NCBI GenBank assembly: GCA_003586115.2
Contig: QVOM02000001.1
Span: forward strand, 14,645,291-14,709,290
Direction: 5' to 3'
DNA from: Salvator merianae
Lineage: Eukaryota; Chordata; Lepidosauria; Squamata; Teiidae
Length of the DNA: 64,000 nucleotides
Part shown: in pieces, positions 1 through 64,000 of the stretch
Layout of the letters: each line of letters begins with the position of its first letter
Position numbering within the stretch: the stretch's first letter is position 1
Notes under the pieces: generated by a model
Told to the model about the DNA's origin: nothing
Seen by the model: only the letters and a program-made list of their open reading frames with translations
Database searches by the model: none
Translations under genes and position numbers: made by a program

Positions 1-733
1 TGCAAGATTAACCCTCACATCCTTGCTCCATGAAGCGTGTGCCATTCCATATAGCAATTAGACTTAGAATTTTAAGTGCCTGGGAATGGCCATTGATTTA
101 TTTAAAACATTTGTATAACACTTTCATTAAAAACAACACGGATAAAAACCACACAGAGAGAAAAACCAACAATTAAAAACACATTAAAAAAAAACCAAGG
201 TGGTCCACTGAGCCATTGAACAGATGCAAATTCAGCTTGGGGGAAGAGAGCTCATTGGCACCAGTGGGAACTCCCTTGTCTCTTAAAGTGCCTGAGAAAT
301 AGGATTGGGAACAAAAAGCAGGAGGCTGAATCGAAAGGCATGGTGGGCCAGGCATTTCTTTATTCCTTTAATAAAACTTATCACACTCTTAGGGGGTGTC
401 TTTACTGCGCAGCAAGAGCAGCCTTGGGGAGATGTCTGCACTGGAGTGGGCTGCCCTTGTGACCTCTGCAAGGCGTTTGACAGCTCCACTGCTGGCCAGC
501 CTGCATGCAAACGCACTGCATTTTGTTGCAGTGAGGGCCAGGCTCAGTGTGCAAAAAGCAGTTTCGGAGCTGCTTTTTGTACTCTGGACTTTTTGAGCCT
601 TGGAGGGGCTCCACATGGCCTTATTCCCCTTTGGGGGGAATGCAGTGGAGGCAGGCAGACTTCAGTATCCTCCATAGCAGTTTGAATAGTATGTGGAGAT
701 GCAGCCTCACTCTAGTTTGTTTTTTTGTGTGTG
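1..733. other. Upstream intergenic or gene-intron DNA, no gene recognised
   Basis: Open frames here (for example 305-685) lack any recognisable domain and overlap in several frames, so no coding gene is called. The part at about 95-215 (ACATT-rich with CCAAGGTGG) looks like a decayed LINE 3' tail on the minus strand. Whether this lies in a RARG gamma-1 intron or outside the gene cannot be told from the window. Confidence 0.5.
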
Positions 734-734
734 T

Positions 735-1556
735 TTTGTGCGGAAGTAGTGCAGAATGCAGCAGCTTGACTGCTGACGGGAGTTTCTGGCCACATTTACA
801 TTATGCTGGCCCTGAAAGACCTGCACTGGCTGCCTATGGTGGCTAAGGCACTGATCTTTCAATAGGAGGATCGGAGTTAAAGGCCCCTGTCTGCCGTGTA
901 AAGGGGATGCGCACCCTCTACTGGCCTCTAGCTCCAGCCAAATCTAGCTGTTCGAAAGCAAGTAATTGCAAATAGATAAATAGGGCATCACATTGTGTGA
1001 TGTGGAAGATAGATAGATGTAAGTCTTCGGGTGAAAAATAACTTGCAAGCCGCTTTGAGTCAGCTTCGGCCGAGAAAAGCGGGGTATAAAAACCAAGTTC
1101 TTCTTCTTCTTCTTCTATTCGCTATCAAGTCCAATTCAAGGTGTTGATGTTAACATATAAAGCCCTAGATGGCTTGGAGTCTAGTTATCTGAAGGGGCAT
1201 CTTCTCTCTACAAACCTGCCCAAGTATTGAGATCTCAAGGAGAGGGCCTTCTTGTAGTTCCTCCTGTCTCAGAGGGGCAAGGGATGTGGAAGAGGGTCTT
1301 TTCTGTGGTCGCCCCGGACTTTGGAACAGATTCCCTCTGGGGGTTTGCCAGGCTTCTACACTATATGGGTTTTGGTACCTGGTTAAAACATACCTCTTCA
1401 CCCAGGCCTCCTCTGAGTGTGGATCCTGCCAAGGAGGAAGGGAGGCAGGGTTATATTTTAAATATGTTTTGGGTATATTCTACATATTTTATCTTTTTAT
1501 AGTTGTGGTCCACCCTGGGGCCTTCAGGGGAAGGGTGGGATATAAATTTGAATAAG
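735..1556 (+). mobile_element. L2-type LINE, ORF2 C-terminus and 3' end, split by a SINE
   Basis: Fragments 735-837 and 1115-1556 join to give the familiar L2 C-terminal reading (a DLHWLP-like segment, then TYKAL, then FSVVAPDFGTDSL-like text) and a tail with GGGTGGGATATAAA. Frame breaks show that it is dead. The two parts are continuous once the inserted SINE is taken out. Confidence 0.8.
838..1114 (+). mobile_element. tRNA-derived SINE nested in L2, CTAT target duplication
   Basis: The insert begins GGTGGCTAAGGCACTGATC (box-A-like) and contains the GTTCGAAAGCAAGTAATTGC segment typical of a squamate tRNA SINE. It ends in CCGCTTTGAGTC...GGGGTATAAA and a (TTC)n tail. CTAT at 834-837 is repeated at 1115-1118, marking the insertion. 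Confidence 0.75.
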
Positions 1557-1732
1557 TAAAATACTAAAGAAATGCATTTTTGGGTAAGGGCTATCATGGC
1601 AAGTAAGAATCACCCTTAGGTAGGACTAACAGAGTTACCAGCTCTTCAAGACCTGTCAGCTTTTCACTGCAGTTCGATTTTCATGGATTAACAAGTGATA
1701 CTGTTTGTCTTCATGCTATAAAGTTTCATCTA

Positions 1733-2187
1733 GGCTGGCACCAGACAGTGGCCGAATATCATCCTAACAGGTGATATTCCAGAGAAAAGCCCCTCTGGAA
1801 TTATCACCTGTTGTTTAGACAGCGCAGGGCGCCATGCTGTCAGTGCACGTTTTAGTGATGCACGCATCTGGGTATTTCGCTGGTGCAAAATACCTGAAAA
1901 TGCACAATCAGGACCACCAGTGTGAAATACCCAGATGTACGCGCTGCCACCACCATGCGTACGTGGCAGTCTTTTTCAGCTCACACACTTCGCACAGTGG
2001 CCAGAACAACAATGGCGGATCTGTCTACAAAATAAGTCATAGCGCCATTTCAGAAAAACCTGCCATCAGAACTGGGTTTTGCCAAAACAGACTATCGCTC
2101 ATTTTAGGGGGGCTATAGTGTAGCTATGGTGGGACTGCTACAGCTACGTGTGGCAATCCCACCATAGTGGTGCATAACGGTGCTATA
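1733..2187. mobile_element. Palindrome-ended MITE, family A, long form, 3' end lost
   Basis: The interior matches 19783-20221 across most of its length: both have CCAGAC near the left end, AGAAAAGCCCCTCTGGAAT, a GTATTTCGCTGG core, and GTAGCTATGGTGGG. The right terminal repeat is missing or scrambled after GGTGCTATA. No coding capacity is visible. Confidence 0.7.
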
Positions 2188-3160
2188 AGCAAGCTGGCTT
2201 GGTTCACTAAATGCATCCAGACAAAGATCTGTATGTAGCAAAGCAGTTGCAGAGGTTGCTTTGCTCAGTGTTTGCCCGACATGCATTTCCACCCACATTT
2301 AAATGCACTGCTACAAAGCTGAGGGTGGAAAAAAATATTTTAGAAAGAACAGATGCTTTCATTCTGGAAATGAACATTTCTAGGTGCGGTTTTTCAGACC
2401 TATTGATGGAAGAAAATCAGAGCATGAGTTCTGAGTTACACAAGGAACTACAGGACCGTGATATGATGCATGTTCTTGTAGCAGACCCACGCTCAGGTCC
2501 TCAGTCTTAACCTCATGCTTTCTCCTTCTCCTTCTCCTCTCCAATTCTTTGGTCACGTATTTTCACATAGTAAGGCAAGATACGCCTGAATCATTTGCCC
2601 CCCCCCCAGCTCTTTCTTTCCTTCTTTTGCTACAACCTGTTATTAAACAAGAAAGTCTCTAATTAACCATAGTTTCCAGTTCTGTCTGAACCAGGAAACT
2701 ATAGTTACCAACTTTGAAAGAATATGAAACCACAATCTGTGGCTGGATCTGGCTTAATCCAAAGCTGATCACCATGTGGATAAAACAGAAAACTGTCGCT
2801 AATTAGAGACTTCCTGATATAATCATAATTTGCACGAAGGGGCTGTGTGCATGAGTAAGAAACCTGGGCAGTACCATTAGCAAGTTTGGATAAAATTGCC
2901 CCCACTTTTTGCCTGGACTGACATTTCTTGTACATTACTGAAGTGCTCCTCTGATTGTATCCAGTGTTTGCTTAGCCACATGCTGATGGCCTGGCAGCTG
3001 TGCTTGCAGTGGGCAGCCTGCATATTTCCACAGACAGTGCGTTTTGCCCCACTCTTCATGTCTTTGCTACCTTGAACAATGCCATGCAACACCAAGCCTG
3101 CATTTGGGCAATGAGGCTCACAAGCGCAGTGTGACTGAAACTATTTCAGCTCATTCACTA
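2188..3160. other. Non-coding stretch with a possible palindromic element
   Basis: No gene is recognised. At about 2651-2816 the ends AAGTCTCTAATTAACCATAG and CTAATTAGAGACTT form an imperfect inverted repeat, suggesting another short MITE. A C9 run occurs near 2600. The rest shows nothing I can name. Confidence 0.4.
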
Positions 3161-3164
3161 ATTA

Positions 3165-3245
3165 ATTAATTATTTTGCATTTTTATCCCACCCTACACCC
3201 AAAGGCCTTAGGGTGGGTTACAGCAATAAAAACAAAATATAAATA
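3165..3245 (-). mobile_element. L2-type LINE 3' tail
   Basis: On the minus strand it reads AACCCACCCTAAGGCC...GGGTGTAGGGTGGGATAAAA and then AATTAATTAATTA. This matches the 3' tail seen again at about 28180-28243. Confidence 0.65.
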
Positions 3246-3679
3246 GTCCCTAAAGTAGGGAGGGGAAGTGTAAGCAGAATCTTCATCCAAAAAAATAAAC
3301 AATAAACAGAGGTTCTGCTTTGCTTCCTTGGTGTTTCTAGGGCATGTTTTGCCCACTTCACATCTGCCCCCCCCCCAGGGTGCTGCCACATACCCAACCA
3401 ATGTGCAGCATGGTACCTGAGAAATCAGTGTAAAAAGAGGGAATCCAACCCCAAAAGTTTTCTTCTTTCCGCATACATTTTGTGCTTCTGTCACTGTGAC
3501 CCACATAGTTAACCAACTCTCGGGTTTGGTTTTGAGGGCGATCAAAAAGTTTCCTTGCCTTCATATATATTAAAGAGCAAGGAGGAAGAAAGGAAACATT
3601 TTTTGTTGTTGAACTTGAACTCTGCCAAGGAATTTACGCACACAGTTGTTCAGTCTGGGCAATGGCTAATTACTACTAA

Positions 3680-3862
3680 GAGCCTGGACACACCTTAGTT
3701 TTGATCCACTTTCAGGGTAAGAGAACACATCAGCAAAGTGACAAGCCATTTTCTTTCCACATTCGATAGTATGAAGGAAAACGGGCTTGTCACTTTGCTG
3801 ATAGGCTTTCTCCCTCTGAAAGTGGATTGAAGTTGGATTAAAACTCAGGTGTAGCTGGGCCC
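3680..3862. mobile_element. Palindromic MITE, family B (Harbinger-like), copy 1
   Basis: The ends are GAGCCTGGACACACCT and its near complement AGGTGTAGCTGGGCCC, with an internal AACACATCAGCAAAGTGAC arm answered by GTCACTTTGCTGAT. Flanking triplets are TAA and TGA. Copies 2 and 3 are at 45234 and 46819. It lies directly upstream of the promoter stretch. Confidence 0.75.
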
Positions 3863-4036
3863 TGAGAGCCCCTGTGAATGTATATCCGAAAGAAACTCCT
3901 GCTCTGTTCGGTTGCCGAAACCATCTCCCTTAATAGCTTCACTTTGCCGTCTAGTGATCTAGTTTATGCCACATAACAGGGAAGGAACGGACACTGCGTC
4001 CGCCTGTTTTCCTGGCAGCTTTCGGGCATGAAAAAG

Positions 4037-4095
4037 CGTGTGTGTGTGTGCGTGTGTGCGCGCGTGTGTGCAAGATAGAGAGCGAGCGAGCGAGA
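4037..4095. repeat. GT-rich and GCGA-type microsatellites upstream of the promoter
   Basis: An imperfect (GT)n run with GC interruptions covers about 4037-4070, followed by GAGCGAGCGAGCGAGAGA. Alternating purine-pyrimidine DNA of this type can adopt Z-form, but function is not shown by the sequence. Confidence 0.85.
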
Positions 4096-4139
4096 GAAAG
4101 AGACTAAAAGAAACTGAGAGCGTGCGTGCGTCCTTTGAA

Positions 4140-4145
4140 CACGTG
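4140..4145. promoter_or_regulatory. E-box CACGTG
   Basis: This is an exact palindromic CACGTG, the site class used by bHLH-zip factors (MYC/MAX, USF, CLOCK-type). It lies about 750 bp upstream of the gamma-2 ATG. Occupancy is unknown. Confidence 0.35.
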
Positions 4146-4301
4146 TGGTGATTCTATGAGCAGCGCAATTCCATTTAATTCAGTGCAGCTCCCTTCAGAG
4201 TGAATCCGGTCCATCGTATTTTTACGAAACCTTGAGAGCTTTTTGCCAACTTGCGTCAAGCGTCAACCGTGCCAACTTGCAAGATTTGGAAAAGGAGAAG
4301 A

Positions 4302-4309
4302 AAATAAAA
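4302..4309 (+). promoter_or_regulatory. TATA-like AATAAAAG
   Basis: This is an A/T-rich motif in a stretch that is becoming GC-rich, about 590 bp upstream of the ATG. If used, transcription would begin near 4330-4340. It could equally be chance sequence in an A-rich patch. Confidence 0.2.
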
Positions 4310-4416
4310 GCGATGACTGTGCGTGCATGGATGTCTGTGATTTCCTCCTTGCCAATCAGGCTATGCGCGCATTTCCTAACTCCTCTGTCTCGTCGGTGTG
4401 TTATTGTGTTCTTGCT

Positions 4417-4455
4417 GCCGCCGCCGCCGCCGCCGCCACGCTGCTGCTGCTGTGC
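4417..4455. repeat. CCG trinucleotide run followed by CTG run
   Basis: About seven CCG units are followed by CACG and a short (CTG)n. The run lies in the probable leader or promoter, where length changes could alter folding of a transcript. Confidence 0.85.
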
Positions 4456-4685
4456 GTGTGTGTGCGCGCGCGAGTCAAACATTTTTCCCCTGTGTGTCCC
4501 TCCCTCCTCCCACTCGACCCGCCCCCTCTCAGCTCCAGGCCACACCCACCAGCTTGGAAGTCCTTAGCCGCTTTCAATTCGCCCCAAGGTAATTGCCTCG
4601 CTCGTAAGCAGGGCAGGCAGCAAAAGGCACCGTGGCCGCGCCTGGGTTTTTGAAGCGCCCAACTTAACTGAGCAGTGGCCGCGTT

Positions 4686-4702
4686 CGTTCCACGCTTGAA
4701 CT
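4686..4702 (-). promoter_or_regulatory. Weak candidate retinoic acid response element (DR5-like)
   Basis: On the minus strand a perfect half-site AGTTCA (4697-4702) is followed, after 5 bases, by GGAACG (4686-4691), which matches a half-site poorly. RARgamma2 promoters in mammals are autoregulated through such an element, so a site is expected near here. The second half is too degenerate for more than a suggestion. Confidence 0.15.
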
Positions 4703-4712
4703 TTCAGAGCCG

Positions 4713-4778
4713 ATGTGCGCACGTGTGATCGCAGCCAAGCGAGCCCGCCCCACTCGAGCTGAGAGGCGGCGGTGGTGA
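4713..4778 (+). promoter_or_regulatory. Possible upstream ORF in the gamma-2 leader (21 codons plus stop)
   Basis: An ATG at 4713 reads 21 codons to TGA at 4776-4778, 115 bases before the main ATG. Its context is poor (C at -3). It would matter only if transcription starts upstream of 4713. Upstream ORFs are known to control translation of the related RARbeta2 message. Confidence 0.3.
4720..4725. promoter_or_regulatory. E-box CACGTG (second copy)
   Basis: A second exact CACGTG lies about 170 bp upstream of the gamma-2 ATG, inside the CpG-rich part. It overlaps the upstream ORF at 4713. Confidence 0.35.
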
Positions 4779-4893
4779 AGCGTTTATCTCTTCCTGGATC
4801 CTCACCATCATCATACACCATCACGTACCCCGATTCATTTTCTTATCCTCTCCGCCCGTTGCCACTTCAAACGGACTCTTTCCGGAGGGCAAG

Positions 4894-62725
<57,832 letters not shown>

Positions 62726-64000
62726 CATCTCAACAGAGCCAGGATCTAGGCTAGGAGAGGCTGGGAGAAAACCCTTTTACATGTATCTCCTCCGTCCTTC
62801 CCACTGGCCCATTTCCTCCAGGACTCGTTTTAACACTTGCCTTTCCTACTCTTGGCTTGTACGCCAAAGTTGAGTCTCGTGGCAACACTCAAGACCAACC
62901 GGGAGGCACAATGTCCCACTTCCCTGCCGTGCGACTGGGGATTTGGTGTTGGACACCTCTTGCCTTAACGTTGTTTTTTCCCCCCTCCTTGTACAATATG
63001 GGGCTTTGGATTTATAATCTGTAGCCTCTGCCCCTCCAACTCAGAGCTTTGCCAAAGTCCCACGTTGCCCATCCAGTGGGGTTGGGCACCCTCAAGCCAA
63101 ACTTTGAGGACCTGAGGAGCCCCCAAGGGGCTTAAGACTCGGAGGCCTTCCCTTTTCAAAACGGGATGAGCTCCAAATGTGCAATTCTCCCCACGCCTAC
63201 CCGTGAGAAAAGGGGGCACCTTGAGAGCCAACAGAGAGACTTTGCAAACCATGAGCCTGATGCCATGATGCTTGCACCTCCCTCCGAATTTTTCCATTGC
63301 CCTGTGTGGAGGCCAGCTATAGCCTTTGGTTCCTGGGACAGAAGCCCAGCCACCTGGGACACTATTTATTCAAGTGTCTGAAGACAGACAGACAGACAGG
63401 AGGGATGGCGCATTCCCTCCCAGGCCCTCCCCATGCACACACACAGAATGTGGACCGATGGTATGGGTTTGGGGAGAGGAAAGCCAAGACTTCAACCCAG
63501 CAGGGGTTTCAGGCCGTATATGCACGCTTGTTAATGTCCATCTCTTATGGAGTCCAATGAGATGTGGATTTTTTTTTTTTTTTAAGGGAGGTCAATTTAG
63601 GGAGATGGGAAATGGGGCTTCTTCTTGTTAGCTGTATAAAGTGCTAATGTTTTATCATTGGGGTGGAGCTCGGTCCCACAGCAGGGTGTGGGGAGGGCTT
63701 CCTGTCCTTCCCTGTGCCTCTCCCATTCCAAGACAAAGGGGGTGTAGGGATTGGGGTGGGAGGAATTTTCTCTTTTTTTTTGCTTGGGATGCTTTTGACC
63801 CCGGTGCTGAGTATTCTGGGAAACAGACCCTAAAGGACACTAGATACCAAAGATATCAAGGAACGGGTGAAGGTTAGGGGCATGCTAGAGACCTGAACCC
63901 GTTTCCTGTCCCTTACTACTCCTGCTCTCCCCACAGTGAGAACCACCTACTTTCTGAAAAGGCCCTGTGGAAGGGCAGACAGGTGGGAAAGGAGCATGGC
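62726..64000 (+). other. RARG: RARG 3' untranslated region (runs off or near the window end)
   Basis: No other gene follows the stop codon. The stretch holds an (AGAC)n run near 63379-63400, a 15-base T run at about 63569-63584, and a TGTATAAAGTGCTAATG segment near 63634 that resembles the distal RARG UTR of other vertebrates as I recall it. I see no AATAAA or ATTAAA, so the cleavage site is either beyond 64000 or uses a variant signal. Confidence 0.75.
63379..63401 (+). repeat. (AGAC)n run in the 3' UTR
   Basis: Four to five AGAC units within the untranslated region; length variation is likely. Confidence 0.85.

Larger units (their letters stand above)
3868..4893 (+). promoter_or_regulatory. 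RARG: Probable gamma-2 (P2) promoter and 5' leader, CpG-rich in its 3' half
   Basis: The stretch lies directly upstream of the gamma-2 start codon and has no coding match. From about 4380 onward it is visibly GC- and CpG-rich, and this continues through exon 1 to about 5320 and patchily to about 6300. In mammals RARgamma2 is made from an internal promoter next to this exon, so a promoter here is expected by homology. The transcription start cannot be placed by eye. A diverged squamate repeat tail (about 4158-4205) lies within the upstream part. Confidence 0.6.

Noticed and set aside
305..685. A 126-codon open frame at the window start
   Set aside because: No recognisable domain and overlapping frames on both strands are equally open. 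It lies in decayed repeat-like DNA.

Overview
The window is vertebrate nuclear DNA, most likely from a squamate reptile (a lizard or snake). It holds one protein-coding gene, retinoic acid receptor gamma (RARG), on the + strand. The squamate assignment rests on the repeats: an antisense RTE-BovB LINE, many diverged L2 and CR1/L3 LINE pieces, tRNA-derived SINEs of the type common in squamates, and many short palindromic DNA transposons. No Alu-like element or clear L1 copy was seen. The species cannot be named from sequence alone.

RARG is present as its gamma-2 isoform. Eight coding exons (4894-5044, 40621-40769, 43511-43652, 55532-55692, 58716-58892, 60129-60333, 61056-61214, 62538-62725) join in frame with GT/AG borders into a 443-residue receptor, the same length as mammalian RARgamma2. 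The gene is identified as gamma, not alpha or beta, by its overall match and by the three ligand-pocket residues that separate the paralogs: Ala223, Met261 and Ala386 (gamma-1 numbers 234, 272, 397). The gamma-1 A-region exon, which lies upstream in mammals, is not in the 4.9 kb available. The last ~1.3 kb is 3' untranslated region, and no canonical poly(A) signal is seen before the window ends.

Layout: 1-3867 is upstream repeat-rich DNA (L2 with a SINE nested in it, two or three palindromic elements). 3868-4893 is the probable gamma-2 promoter and leader, becoming CpG-rich from about 4380, with two CACGTG E-boxes, a TATA-like site, a short upstream ORF and a weak retinoic-acid-response-element candidate. 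5045-40620 is a 35.6 kb first intron carrying BovB, L2, SINEs, hAT-like and Harbinger-like short elements, microsatellites, and some repeat-poor stretches that could be conserved regulatory DNA. 40770-62537 holds the remaining introns. One contains a CR1 copy split by three later insertions (about 43930-46455). Another part of the same intron contains a nearly complete antisense CR1/L3 LINE (51246 to about 55140), ending some 390 bp before exon 4.

I found no new multi-gene system. The items most worth following up are two substitutions in the receptor (Asn360 where mammalian RARgamma2 has a kinase-target serine; Gln122 in the second zinc finger), the families of palindromic MITEs with three-base TAA/TTA target duplications, the layered transposon insertions, and an inverted repeat in intron 7 that could fold in the pre-mRNA.
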